DNA from: Plicaturopsis crispa FD-325 SS-3
Lineage: Eukaryota; Basidiomycota; Agaricomycetes; Amylocorticiales; Amylocorticiaceae
Direction: 5' to 3'
Length of the DNA stretch: 64,000 nt
Assembly (NCBI GenBank): GCA_000827205.1
Contig: KN832567.1
Location: 323,212-387,211, forward strand
This document shows positions 11,604 to 23,339 of the stretch, one piece after another. The position numbers and the translations under genes were made by a program. The notes below the pieces were generated by a model. That model was not told the DNA's origin, ran no database searches, and worked only from the letters and a program-made list of their open reading frames with translations. Position 1 is the first letter of the stretch. Each line of letters starts with the position of its first letter.

Positions 11604-12313
11604 TCACTTTACAATGGAGATAACGCCCCGAGCAGACAGGTACTCTTTGGCTGCACTAGCACTCTGTAAAGAGGCGGAGAGCAGAGTAAATTCTCCATCA
11701 CATATACATTTGAGGTTACTCACGAGTCCTTTGATAAGTTCGTAGACACTTTTGTCATGATACCGAAGCCCAGTAGCGGGATCCGTATATGGTGCCTATA
11801 GGTATCAATTAATCCTGTCGGATGGTGCAAGTGTATATGGGATAGCTCACTTCCAGGCCCGTAATATCGCAATAGTGTCTTGGTGGAAGCAGAGAAGGAG
11901 GGGCCTCGATAGATGAATCTATGAGGCGACGTGAGCAGGACTGTCGGTCACGGCAGCAGGAAAGGTGTTGACGCACATGTCGGTATGTCCTCTTCCATAA
12001 CCGTGGCAGCGGCCGCATCGCCATCAACTTGCATTCCTTCCTCCTTTTCCAGGCGAATACGCTCTCGTTCCACGCGCTCTCGTTCGCGCTCCTGGACAAG
12101 GACCGTCCTCAAGTTCTTCGTCCGTCGATTCGCATTCTTTGCGTAATCCGGATTCTTGAAAGGACGGGGATTGTGGAGATACGAGAGTTGCTCCGCAAGC
12201 GTCTGTGAATACACAATCAGATTTATTTCGCCGTTAGTTGAGCTATGCGACTCACTGGCGTGTGCGTCGCTTCCTCGACTGGAGCCTTTCTTCTATATCC
12301 GCCTTTCGGAGGC
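11604..12313 (-). CDS. IES6: INO80 chromatin-remodelling complex subunit IES6 (INO80C); 5' exon unresolved
   Basis: IES6 pairs with ARP5 in the INO80 remodeller, which exchanges and slides nucleosomes in the nucleus. Five exons are supported and in phase: 12313-12256, 12202-11977, 11918-11851, 11795-11724 and 11663-11604. They read PPKGGYRRKAP, LSYLHNPRPFKNPDYAKNAN, RRTKNLRTVLVQERERERVE, SSIEAPPSLLPPRHYCDITG, and APYTDPATGLRYHDKSVYEL, then IKGL and YLSARGV. The last three exons form the YL1 C-terminal domain that defines the family. The first coding exon is not certain. Candidates lie near 12380-12480, where a frame starting MSFLEFARKL is open but does not join in phase with an obvious donor. 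The gene is divergent from UTP7. Confidence 0.88.
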
Positions 12314-12706
12314 CTACGTTCGATTCAAAATAGAAATCAGCACGCCGGGTCGTATTACTGAGGAAAGCGTACGGACATGCCCTTCAGAGAACAACTTCAA
12401 CAAGTTCAAGTTCAACGTCGAGTCCAGCGTCAACTTCCTCGCGAACTCCAAGAAACTCATCTTGCGCCACCTGTGGGCCACTCTGCAAGAAGCAGTCTAA
12501 ATGATCGTGGGAAAAACGACTTCGCCAAAATTATCATATTCGCCATCCGCGACCGCAAACTTCAAGGTCGCATACCCTGTATGTCTGCTCATTGCTAAGG
12601 GTCACAACAAACGAACTACACTGGAATAAAAGGCCACCCTATTCAACATCTCTGCCCCAAACGCTGGGATTATTGCTGCACTCTACGACCCAGGAGCCCT
12701 TTGTAG

Positions 12707-14978
12707 ATGGATTCTCTCCTTGCCAAAGCGGACGCAGTCCGTCCTCTGAACAAAAGGCGCAAGACGGTACACGATGGTCACCGAAAAGAAGGGAAAAGAC
12801 CATCTAGCTCAGCTACTACGGATGCGACCGTAGATTCCATCGCTCAACACACCGCTCTTCCGAAATCTCTGCGGCCGACTTCACCACCTCCAGAAAACGC
12901 ACCGAAATATGCTCACATCGCGAACAAAAAATTACGGACGGAGCTCGCGCGACATTCGGCGCATGCTGCGCGCTCAAAAGCGTTGCTCAAAGATGCGGAA
13001 ATGCTGCTTTCAGATGAGGCCGGGAAGATGGAAGAGGAAGGGGAGATGGAAAAGACATGGCGCGTCGGTCAGGACGAGATCGCGAGAGGTGCTGGGCAGG
13101 AGGCTGCGAAGGGACGGAGAGAATGGAAATTGGAAGGGGGACCATATAGGTCAAGGTATACTCGAAACGGACGGTACGTTTTGCCGCTCAGTAGTCCATG
13201 GGACGACTGCCATGCAGTGCACACGAAGGCGAAATTTGACGTCCCTCCTCTTTCCTTAGACATCTTGCGATTGCCGGGAACTCAGGGCACGTAGCTACAT
13301 TCGACTGGCAAACCGGAACGCTTCATACAGAGCTCCAGCTGCAGGAGACATGTCGAGACATCACGTAGGTGACCCCTCAGCGCAGACCCTATTATGCCTA
13401 ATTCCCTCTTCAGATTTCTCCACGACCAGTCCCATTTTGCTGTCGCGCAGAAGAAGTATGTGTACATATATGACCGAGATGGTGTAGAACTGCACTGCCT
13501 GAAATCGCATCTCGAGCCTACGCGGTTGGAATTCCTCCGGTATCACTGGCTACTCGCCAGCATCGTGCGTGACGTCCAAATTTTAGCGTTTCCTCGACTA
13601 ACATTTTTTGCTACAGGGAAATGCAGGCTATCTTAAATACCAAGATACATCTACCGGCCAACTTTTGGTCGAGCATCGGACTAAATTTGGTGCATGCAAC
13701 ACGATGACCCAAAATCAGCACAACGCCGTCATCCACCTGGGGCATCAAAACGGTACTGTTACGCTCTGGACACCGAATTTGCCGCATCCTGCCGTCCAGC
13801 TCCTCGCGCATCTCGGGCCTGTCATCAGCGCCAGTGTTGATCCCAGCTCGGGTGGACGGTATATGGCGACGGCTGGCCAGGACGGAACCGTCAAGGTCTG
13901 GGACTGCCGTAACTGGAAAGGTTCTGTGAGGGAGTGGACTGCGAGGGGCGGTGGAGCGGAGCTGGAATGGAGCGCGAAAGGCTCTTTAGCAGTCGCCACT
14001 GGAGGCAGTGTAAATGTAAGATATTCGTCCTCATGTCTGGTTTTCAGCGGCCTGCTGAACATTGTACCCTTGCTAGGTATACACGACTCCGTCGATACAA
14101 ACGTCTTTCCCGGGAAGGACACCCCCGCCGTTATATATGACGCATCCTATACCCCACCGTCCCCTCACCTCCGTGCGTTTTGCGCCGTTCCAAGATATCC
14201 TCACCATCGGCCACTCCGCCGGTTTATCGAGTATTTTGGTGCCGGGCTCAGGGGAGCCAAACTTCGACAGCGCAGAGGCCGATCCGTTCGAAAACAAGAA
14301 GGCTAGGAGGGAGCGTGAAGTCAAGGGTCTGCTCGATAAGGTCTGCCCGTCCTCTTTCCTCATTTTGCTCTCGACAGGACTGACTTGTGGTCTTAGATCC
14401 AACCGGACATGATCACGCTCGACCCGGAATTTATTGGCTCCTTGGCGCCCCCGTCCAAGCTGACGACCGCAGTCAGCAGCACGGTGGGCAATCCCAAGGC
14501 CGACGTACCATTCTCCCGGCTGTCTCGTTTGGAACGGCTACGTGTGCAGGGCAAGGCTGACGAGACTGAGATACCTGATGACCTGGAAGAGGCCGAGGAC
14601 GCTACCGCCGGAAATTCCAGCGGAAAGAAGCAATCCAAAGAGGAGCGGGAAAAACGCAAGATGCGCGGGAAGGGCAAGAGTCTGAAGAGGTGTGTTACAT
14701 TAGCTCACTGACCGTCTCAGTCAAACTGCTATGCTCACGTCTGTCGCCCTCCATAGATATTTGCGCAAGCAGCGTAAAAATGTTATCGATCCCACTGCGG
14801 TGTGTAGAAGCAACTCTTGTCAGCTTTGAGTGAAGACTGATTTCTTGTATTTCAGGTGGCCATCCGCGCAAAACTCGAGAAGCAGAGGGAAGAGCAACGG
14901 ATCGCAAGATCGGTCGCCGCTGGGACCCACGAGGTTGCAAAACCGTCTGCCCTCGACAGATTTAAACGAAAATCGTAA
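12707..14978 (+). CDS. UTP7: U3 snoRNP protein UTP7 (WDR46/BING4)
   Basis: WD40 protein of the small-subunit processome, needed for early 18S rRNA processing in the nucleolus. Eight exons close to 614 aa: 12707-13173, 13260-13364, 13414-13564, 13617-14015, 14077-14340, 14397-14689, 14757-14799 and 14856-14978. A charged N-terminal extension contains HIANKKLRTELARHSAHAAR. The family-typical YTRNGRHLAIAGNSGHVATF and DWQTGTLHTELQLQETCRDI lead into beta-propeller repeats (GHQNGTVTLWTP, ATAGQDGTVKVWDCR, SVRFAPFQDILTIGHSAG). The BING4 C-terminal region follows: SGEPNFDSAEADPFENKKAR, then KGKSLKRYLRKQRKNVID and a basic tail. A strong, complete match. Confidence 0.95.
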
Positions 14979-15354
14979 TGTATGTACTTGGAAGTTGGCT
15001 GGTGTACCGCCTGTGTGCCGCACTTGCTCCAGACTTGCTCTACCCAATCCGTTTGAGCAACATGCATAGAATATACAGTAATGACGCTGCCCATGCCAGC
15101 AGAAGCACGTCAAATTTGATTAGCGCTAACGACAGCACAACGAGCGAGACATTTGAAGCAAGTTGAAGACGCAGCCGTACGACTAAGTATGCGACCCACC
15201 GCGTTGACCTTACAATGCGAATCACCCGTGAATCCAAGACCCAAGAAATAGGAGAGCGTAGATACGTGAAAACAAGACTTGAGAGGGATCCATTAACTGT
15301 CCATGTCCATGCGGGAAGATATCTAAGTGTCCAATTGTATATAACACACACGCC
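14979..15354. other. Convergent intergenic region, UTP7 / copper oxidase
   Basis: About 375 bp between two 3' ends. No gene or repeat is evident; 3' UTR sequence is expected. Confidence 0.4.
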
Positions 15355-17852
15355 CTACCACCGCCGCGGCTCATTCGTGCTCATCCTCGGCGCGCTGTAC
15401 GGGTCGTAGTCCATGCTCGGTTGTGGCGCGCCCCGCGGCGGCGCCGCGTACTCGTGCTCGTCGCGGTACGGGCTCGGCGCGTACCCCGGCGAGTTCAGGC
15501 TCGCCGTGCTCGCGTTCCACGCCATGCTCGGATTCGACTGCTGCAGTGGCACGAACGCGCTCGAGTCTGAGTTGCGGCCCATCATCTCGCTCCCGGAGAG
15601 TTTCCCGTTCCCGGTGCTGCTCATCGCGTACGCGGCAGACGGCGGCTCGCGCGCGGCCGCACGCCGCCGGCGCGCGACGCAGATGCCGAAGAGCGCGCCG
15701 AGGATGCCGATGGCGGCAATGCCTGCGACGATGGCGACGATGATCGTCGTCGTGTGCGATCCGCCGGAGGAGGTGGTGTTGTTCCCGCCGTTCGTCGTCG
15801 AGCTCTGGCTGGCGGAGCCTTTTGCGGAGTCGACACGGACGTTCGCGGGGAGCGTGCTGGCTGCGGACACGGGCTGCGTGCCTACCTGGCCGTTGCCGAC
15901 AATGACCATGGTGCCGTTGCTCGGGATGCCGTTCATAACGACGAAGAGGAGGGCGGGGCCGGGTGTGAAGATGTTGGCGTTGGGGGGCAATTGGGAGACG
16001 TGCAGCGTGATGGAGCCGTCACTAGCGACGGTGTAAGTGTTGTTGAGCTGCAGATGTCTCTGACCCATGTTCATCGCGTGAGTGGTGAAGCCGCTGCGGA
16101 TCAATGTCACCTTCGTGTTGTCCGCTGCATCGTTGGAGCTCCCGGAGTATGAGCTTGCGGGAATGGAGATATCGAATGGGCTTCCGCCGTATGAGAGAGT
16201 TGTTGGGACGCCAGTGGGGACAGGGCGCGTCGTCGCAGAGAAGTAGGGGGGATAGAAGATTTCAGCGCGGTACTCGGTAGGGAAAGGAGCGGTGGTGTTC
16301 ACATCCAGATTGGGGTTGGAGCCCGCAACAAGGACGGACGCGTCGGGGAGGACAATGGCAGAGGAGTGATATAGACGGGCGATGTTCGAAGTCGAGAGGC
16401 CATCTGTAGACCAGCGGCTACCCTTCGGTGCTTTGGGATCGTAGATAGCAGGCTGCCCGACGGGTCCGGCGGCGAGGGATTGCCAGTGGGGCATGAACTC
16501 GATCGATGGAGATTGACCTGTAGCTGTAGCGAAACCAGCGGTACCATTGCTGCCGCCATTGAGGACTAGCATTTTGCCGTCGGGTAGCGCAATGAACTGA
16601 CCCATGGTCCGTCCAGTGTTAGGCATGTCATCATCCTGCACGTACTGAGCGGTCGAGCCGTCAGTGGGTTCAGGAGTGATGGTCTGGCAATCGTTCGAGG
16701 CAGGGTAGTCCCAAGTGTTGATAGCAGGGAATGAGTAGTTGCCGTAGGCGTCAGCGGGCATGTCGCTACCACCGCAGAAGATAATGGTGGGCGTGTAGTT
16801 GTTATCCGGGGTAAGAGGGAGCATGGCAGTCGCTCCGGACGCAGGGTACACACGCACAATGCCTTTGGGCATGGGAGGCAATGGGGTCTCGGTATTTGCA
16901 GTGTAGTCCCACAGGACTACGGTAGGAGTCAATAAAGCGCGCACAAAAATAACATAATCTCAACGCACTGGTAGATAAGTTGGCCTGCACGAACATCTTG
17001 CCAGAGGGCATAAGGAAGGCATGGGGGTAGGCGTTCAGACCGGAAGTCTCGGTCATGAACTGCATGTTCTGGGGTGTACCGCGGCTCGGGAAGAATTCAT
17101 ACGTTGGTTCGGCAGCGCCACCTTCGTATGTCGGGTCGGTGTTGGGGAAGTTCCGGTTAACGTACCCTCCGTTGACGAAGCCACCGATGAGGACGATTGT
17201 GCCATCGGAGAGGGCCTCTGCAGTAGAGTACCACCGTGTCTTCTGCATGGAGAGTACGCTGGGGTCATCATACCATTGGCAAGACGAGTCGGCGAAGTTC
17301 TGTGATGATTTGCAGGGGTTGAGCACACGGATAGATTTTCCGCCATTATAATCCTGGTAAGTAGCGTCGTAACTGGCAGAGCCTGCACCTGGGGGCACGA
17401 CAGAGCCGATGTTACCGCCAGGCGAGACGGCGCCGTTTCCACCAAATGTGTAGAACGAGCCGTTGGGTAGATGGAAACCGGAGGAGCAGAAAGGGTTCGT
17501 CATGATGTCCATAGTTTGAACTTGGTGAGTGGCAATGTCCCTGGAAAGTTTTTACATTAGCGCGCGCACGATGGAGCTCAGCCTGTTGAGCGTACCAAAC
17601 AGCACCCCACGCTGGATGGCCGTTGACCTGCTCTGCATTGCCCTCTGCCTTGTCAAGGATGTATACCTTGTCCTCATTACCGAGGAACATCTAAAATGAG
17701 CAAGTGAGACAACGAAACGCGCACAGAGACACTGAGTCACGCACCATCATAGCGCTGACGGCTGTCTGCCCACCATCGGCAAAAGAGCCAGAGGTAGCTG
17801 CATGAGCGAGAGTTGAAGCGGTCGCTAACCCTAAGGCTAGGAACGAAAGCAT
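15355..17852 (-). CDS. Copper radical oxidase, glyoxal-oxidase type, with C-terminal membrane anchor
   Basis: Secretory oxidase predicted to turn simple aldehydes into acids and produce hydrogen peroxide for peroxidase-based lignin decay. Four exons (17852-17745, 17690-17596, 17540-16969, 16916-15355) give 778 aa. A signal peptide (MLSFLALGLATASTLAHA) is followed by the glyoxal oxidase fold: Cys at about 86 (PFCSSGFHLPNGSFYTFGGN), Tyr at about 172 (TRWYSTAEAL), Tyr-His at 441-442 (IARLYHSSAIVLP) and His at about 538 (TTHAMNMGQR). By family knowledge these are the Cys-Tyr cofactor and the copper ligands. After a Ser/Thr/Gly/Asn-rich linker comes a membrane helix (about 650-672), a basic stop (ARRRRAAAR) and a roughly 100-aa cytoplasmic tail. 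P. chrysosporium GLX lacks such an anchor. The true substrate could differ within the CRO family. Confidence 0.93.
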
Positions 17853-19625
17853 CGTGAAAAGATGTCGGATCGAACGACAGAAAGAAAGAAACTAGAGGAT
17901 AAGTAAGGATAACGCCAGGATACGACAGAAATTAGGCGACGAGGGAAAGGGTAAAGAAAAGGAATGTGAGGGCGGTTTTGTGTTGGAAGGGGAGACAGCC
18001 AGCGGGGGAAGGTGGCGGCTGCTTTCGTTCTACGCGGACTTTTTCTTGCCAAAAGGCGAAGGGACCCCGGAACTCCGGGTACCAAGATTATCGTCAATTT
18101 CCTTCTCCTCGTTCCGCTCGCAAAATACGTGGTCCACGACGGGCTGGATTCCCGTATTTCTCTCCTTGTACGCCTCGTTTTCTCTGCTACGAGTCTTCGC
18201 CGGGCTGTGAACCCCCAGAAATTTAATGAAATGGATCCATGTGCCGGGGTCCGCGCGAAGGACCGGACAACTTCTCTTGTGGACCACCCGCCATGGTGGC
18301 ATTTCCTCACCGCCTGGACCCTTCTAGCTCTCGCTTCAGAATCAGCGCACACAACTTGCCTTGCGACCAACTTGCGACGGGAATATCTTGTTTTCCGCAT
18401 ATCAGGCCATGTCTGATGTGACGTCGATGTCTCGACGCTTTCCATGGCCATTCTGGACGTTGGCTTTGTGCTTGGGACGTGCGATACTCACAAGTCTACG
18501 GGAACCATCGAATCTTCGCGGGTAACTGATATCCCAGGCTTATGATGCTCCTCTTGTACTCCAAGAACACTTGACTGCTTGTATCGATGCTATGCCTCGC
18601 GCACAATCACAGTTCTTGATTTCGAGGTCGATGAGGGTAGTCACCGGTCTATGTGCTATTGCATACAAGTGCTGGTATGTGGCAGGGAGTATGCTTGTGT
18701 TCTCACGTCCGCTTTACATCCACGGCCCACGCTGCAGGGCTTTGTCTGCTGTGGCAACGCGATATTTTTGTGCGTCTAAATTCGCTGTGTTAGAATTTAT
18801 TTTTGCACCTGAGCTAAAAATGCCATCGCGCACAGAAAAAACGCGGCCGACATGCACTTAGGAACAGGTTTCATCCTATTCGTGCATTCAACTGCACCTA
18901 CCTACGGGCAACTACGCCTATCCAGCGGAAGGGGGCCACTGCTTTCTTGCAGCGGCAGCGTCGCGGCCGATTTTTGTATCGCCGTTAGGCAGCAGAAGAC
19001 AACCCTCTCGGGTCAATTTACGTGCGTGCAGCCTCAACGGTATTTCCGGGCCCCGTGTAATCATCCCGTGCGGACTGTCTCGGGAGATCGCAAACAACTC
19101 CGAGCCTCACCATGGCCGACTTGGATGTTTCACGACCTCCAGTGAAAACTTGAGCCCGGAGTCGGTGCATTGCACAGATATTTCAGGTATGTACATCAAC
19201 GATTGATTTTGGGTACCTAGTAGCGGCGCATGTTCTGATACCTACTTGCACTCTCATGGGAGCAGCTTAGAGCACGAGTATCGGGTTTTGTACTTGTACA
19301 ATTCTCACAGCTCGCTCACCCCGAGCATCGCGTGACAGCGCCAGAGCACGGTGTTGTCCTGCGAAGTCCTTGAAGCCACTTTGGACTTCACTATCATCGC
19401 TGGATTGACTGCTACAGACCTTCGCGACGTGAAGGTTAACAAAGAAAGTTGTACTTGTCCTCCCATGGCCATTGGTAGCACGCATGTTGCCAATTCCCAT
19501 GATCTCGTGAGTCGCGTTTCTGATAATAGAAATGTACAAGCACATTGCTAAATAATACAAGTTGAATCCATCCGCAGCCAAGGGAAAAGAAATACACTGC
19601 GACAGTTCGTACCGCCCATCACGCG
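17853..19625. other. 1.77-kb intergenic region
   Basis: The first few hundred bases upstream of 17852 should hold the copper oxidase promoter. Beyond that I find only short ORFs without family features. No tRNA-like fold, tandem repeat or terminal-repeat element was seen. Confidence 0.35.
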
Positions 19626-21572
19626 TCACGCGTCGTCCTCGCGTCCCTTCCGAACATTATCGATAATACTGAGGGCCCGTAGCGACAGCCCATCGCCCCC
19701 CGGACTCACGACGCGCGGGCCCGCGACCTTCCGCTGCGCGCGCAGGCTCTCGATCTCCGCGCGTATGCGCGCGTCGCGCGACGGCGGCGGCGTGTCCTCC
19801 GTGAACGCGGGCACGCCCAGCTTGCGCACGCGCCTTGGGCCGAACGCCGTCGCCACAGTCTCGCCCACGAAGCCCTCGGTCCGGTTCCAGGCCGGGGGCG
19901 TGCACGGCTGCGGCGTCGAGGGCGCGGACGGGGAGGCGCACTCGGAGAGCCCTGGGCTGTCGAACGTCGCGCTCGAGAGCGAGGGCCGCGCTTTGCGCCG
20001 GAGGGGCGTGAGCGCGTCGTGCGCGCCGGAGATGCCTGCGATACGCTTGTTGATGAGCGTCTTCAGTCCTGTCACGAGCGATTCTTCTTCGGTGGTGTCG
20101 AGTTCTTGGAGTGTGCGCGGAGGATAGGTGGGGCTGGTTGGAGAGACTTCCATCGTCGTTTCGATTGCGTCTTGCAGCAGGTCTCCTACTATAGGTGAGG
20201 ATGTATGTTGTTCTGCCGCTTCCACTGTTTTTTCTGGTTCCTCAGATGATGCATTGATTTCCTCTTCGTTTAGATTGTCTTCGTCGCCGTCGCATTGATC
20301 CTCGACTGTGTGGACCTCCATCGAAAGCAATTCACATGTTTCTTCCTCTGTCGCAAGGTCTTCAGTTATGGTCGGCTCTTCGTGTGGCTGGTCGATTTCT
20401 TCGACTGGAACCGTTTCTACCTGCTCGACGATGTGCAAGATTTGAGTTTCTCCTGTGGCGATGGTTTCGCTCTCGGCCACTCGGTTGATAACATCTTCCT
20501 CTAGATTCGCAGCGTTTTCGTCTGTTTCCATTGCTTCGTTGTCTTCTTCGGCGACACTTTCTAACGCTACCTCGCGCACTGGGCTGGCTAGTGTGTTGTT
20601 TACGCGGTTCTTGACCTCCTCCATCTCGGCTTCGGCGATACGGGCCTCAATGCTGGCTGCTGCCCGCCCCGGCATAGCGGGCGGGGGCGATGGGGGCGGC
20701 GACGGGAGAGCCGACACCTCATCCATGTTCCCGCCCATTTGCGCGACCGGTGCCAAGTGCGTCTTGGGCGGCTGGATTTTCATGCGTCTGGGACTCGGAA
20801 TCTTCGTCTTTACGGGACTCTTCTTAGCGGCGGGTTTCGATGCCACACCCGCTGCGGGCTTTGTTGGAACTCTGGGGAGGGGCGACGACGTCTGCGGGCG
20901 CCCGATGCCCTGCCCGCCCCCTACGACAATCTTGCCAGCAAGACGCGTATTGTGGCGCGCCGCGGGCGCGGGCGTGACTCTGACGGCGGGTTTCACGGGC
21001 GGGGCAGGAGCAGCCTTCGTCTCGACGCGGTTCTTCTTCAATATGCCCGTCTTCGGTTTAGCAGCGGCGGTCACACCCTTCCCTGCCGTGGCGTCGGCCG
21101 TGCTCTTACTCTTAGGCGGGGCGTGCGCGGAGAGCGGTCCAAATATCCTTTCGACGAGCACCAACGGCTTGAGGCGCAACCGCCCTGCGAACGGTGACTG
21201 GACTCTCGCGACGGGCTCTTGGACTGCTGGGCGGGACTGCGGTGTCTTCTTCGCTCTCGGCGTGGGGCCGCTTTTCTTGGCGGGCGGGCAGGGCGTTGGC
21301 GCTGGAGCGGTCGTCTTTGGTGCAGCGGGCTGGGCGGAAATGCCTTTACGCGCGGAGTGCATCGACGTGACGACGAAGCGGTCGTTGAAGTCCTTGCGTG
21401 CATGCGAAAACATGGCGGTGCGGTTTGCGGCGGGCGGGATAGATCTTCGTGTACTTGACGGGGGGGTACCTTTGTGGTTGGTTGATGCTGAACGCACGTC
21501 GAGGAGTGGTTGATGGAGATGCTGTCGGCCAGTCAGGAATGAAATCGTCTTTTCATTTGGGGTAGTTCGCAT
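19626..21572 (-). CDS. Large disordered protein of unknown function
   Basis: A single-exon 648-aa frame starting at a true ATG (MRTTPNEKTISFLTGRQHLH). I do not recognise a family. It has three zones. Residues about 80-290 are Pro/Ala/Lys rich and strongly basic (AAKPKTGILKKNR, KKSPVKTKIPSPRRMKI). Residues about 300-500 are strongly acidic, with a possible helix EARIAEAEMEEVKNRVNN and many Glu/Asp runs. The C-terminal 150 residues contain several Ser/Thr-Pro sites (HDALTPLRRKARPSLS, TPQPCTPPAW, FTEDTPPPSRD) and a predicted helix ARIRAEIESLRAQRK. Many [ST]P sites, the basic/acidic blocks and a lack of folded domains suggest a nuclear or cytoskeletal scaffold regulated by phosphorylation; this is inference. 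The length and ordered composition argue against a chance ORF. Confidence 0.75.
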   Translation of the reverse strand: MRTTPNEKTISFLTGRQHLHQPLLDVRSASTNHKGTPPSSTRRSIPPAANRTAMFSHARKDFNDRFVVTSMHSARKGISAQPAAPKTTAPAPTPCPPAKKSGPTPRAKKTPQSRPAVQEPVARVQSPFAGRLRLKPLVLVERIFGPLSAHAPPKSKSTADATAGKGVTAAAKPKTGILKKNRVETKAAPAPPVKPAVRVTPAPAARHNTRLAGKIVVGGGQGIGRPQTSSPLPRVPTKPAAGVASKPAAKKSPVKTKIPSPRRMKIQPPKTHLAPVAQMGGNMDEVSALPSPPPSPPPAMPGRAAASIEARIAEAEMEEVKNRVNNTLASPVREVALESVAEEDNEAMETDENAANLEEDVINRVAESETIATGETQILHIVEQVETVPVEEIDQPHEEPTITEDLATEEETCELLSMEVHTVEDQCDGDEDNLNEEEINASSEEPEKTVEAAEQHTSSPIVGDLLQDAIETTMEVSPTSPTYPPRTLQELDTTEEESLVTGLKTLINKRIAGISGAHDALTPLRRKARPSLSSATFDSPGLSECASPSAPSTPQPCTPPAWNRTEGFVGETVATAFGPRRVRKLGVPAFTEDTPPPSRDARIRAEIESLRAQRKVAGPRVVSPGGDGLSLRALSIIDNVRKGREDDA

Positions 21573-21705
21573 TTAGACCGAATTCGTGAAAACACAAGAC
21601 TAAGCGATTCCTGCGGTACCAGCCAGCACGACACCCGGTCAACGTTCAACGTTCAACGTCGCCGAGCAATCGCTGTTCTATTCACATACATATGAGATAG
21701 GTTCG

Positions 21706-23042
21706 TTACATATCGTCATCGCAGGTCTTGACGCCCGGCTTGATCCTCCACCGCAGAGGCTCCCACTGATACTCCTTCCCGTTCTCGTCAATCTTCGTCG
21801 TGTTCTCGAGGCCAGGAATAAACTCGAATTTTTGATCCCGCCAGTCCGGTCGCATCTCTGCCAACTTCCGGTTCATACGACGGTGACCGACCAGGGGGTT
21901 CGATCGTTCAAAGTCCCACCGCCATGGTGATGGGTTGTGCCAGCCACTGTCTTCAAGAAAATTACGTGCTTCGAGGAGTTCATGGCATCCGGCAACGCTC
22001 TCATCCCAAGACTCGTTGGATTTGTCGGGGGTTTTGACGCTTGCGCTGCCAAAGTCAATCAGCACAGGATGGTCGAAATCGTTGCGCCTGACGATGACAT
22101 TGCGCGGCGCGATGTCGTTGTGTAGTGAGCGTAGCGCGCGGAGCCTGCGTATGATGCGTAGGAGCCCGAGGGAGGCGCGCTCTGCATCATGTTCCGTCAG
22201 GTCCTTGCCGACCGTGAGATTGTCCATGCTCTGGCCATCGATGTACTCCAAGAGGAGCCCACTAACATATGCAATCATGGGGTCGATATCCTCACTGGCA
22301 TCCGGGAGGCGGTAGCGACAAGTGCCGTACAGACGCGGGATATCGCGGCCTTGCAGGGGCTGTAGGTATCGATAGGCGGCTACCTCCAGGCGATAGGCGG
22401 TCATGATACCGTCCCATCTGTTCATTTCCGGCATCCAATCGTGTTCCCATTCGGGGTCTTCAGAGATGAGATTGCCCCTCCCGTAACCCGGTCCGCCGAG
22501 TGAGCGCCAGGTGTTCTCTATAGCACTACTCCTGACTCTTTTGAAGCCATCTTTAAATGCAGCGTCTAGTGCGGTATTCCAAGCTCCTCGTGTGCTAGAT
22601 TCTAGGCCGCATGTCGAAAAGCGATGATCGACAAGCTTGAGAATCAAACGTGGCGGAAGATTGTGCCCGGAGGACGTCGGCTCGACGAGGAGGCATTGAG
22701 CAACGGTGAATGGCTCGAATGTTTTGCTTATCCGGACGTCGACAGGCGAAGATTCTTCGAAGCCCTCTGGTGTAAATTCGAGACGTAGTGTAGCTCCAGG
22801 AGTGTACGGACATGGAATAATGGTGCTGAGGGGAGCATTAGTTATGAATCAAATGAGTGACGAGGCATTACAACGCACCCGGCGCAATGAGAATATGTAA
22901 GCAAGAAACGACGATTGTTGCGTTCCGCCAGCCGTCGCCGCGCCCACACTCCTGGGCCAAGAGTAGCGGTCGTTATACGCCGACTAGGAGCGTATAGAAC
23001 ACGCCGTGGGACGATATATTGAATCGGAAAACTTGCACGCAT
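21706..23042 (-). CDS. Fungal-specific protein-kinase-like protein
   Basis: Core exon 22825-21706 plus a probable first exon 23042-22879 (ATG at 23042; the join is in phase, 427 aa). Kinase signatures are the N-lobe lysine strand LILKLVDHRF, the helix-C glutamate in AYRLEVAAYRYLQ, IPRLYGTCRY, the hinge LLLEYIDGQSMDNL, the catalytic loop LHNDIAPRNVIV and the magnesium motif LIDFGSASV. All catalytic positions look filled, although HND replaces HRD and an insert follows the glycine-loop region. These fit the expanded agaricomycete kinase-like families. The C-terminal tail (EFIPGLENTTKIDENGKEYQ) is shared with the decayed copy just upstream. The first exon is the least certain part. The substrate is unknown. 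Confidence 0.78.
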
Positions 23043-23339
23043 ACAAAATGGGAAAAGCCGCTCCGGATTTGCGAGGCGTTGTTTGGCGCGGGTGGGGTGT
23101 GCCAAACAACCGATATCACCGTGCCACGAGGCTTGCAGACGATCTGAAGTCCAACTGGCAACTGAAGTCAGACAGTGATTGTCAAAATTCATGAATATTC
23201 TTCTGACCAAATCGTAAGTTGCGCACTTGTTCTTCCGTGCCAGACTCCCTGTCTCACTGGACTAAGAGTATGCGACAGCCTCCTACTAGCGTACTAGAGG
23301 CTCTAGCAAAGGACTGCATCACAAATTAACGGCGGGACC

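Noticed and set aside
12315-12340. GTTCGATTC B-box-like sequence
   Set aside because: It lies at the end of an IES6 intron and shows no tRNA arms.
15413-16036. 207-codon plus-strand open frame with hydrophobic stretches
   Set aside because: Antisense to the copper radical oxidase C-terminus, where codon bias keeps the reverse frame open.
20455-21513. 352-codon plus-strand open frame
   Set aside because: It is the antisense shadow of the GC-rich, Pro/Ala/Lys-biased gene on the minus strand; its Gly/Ala/Val/Leu composition follows from that bias.
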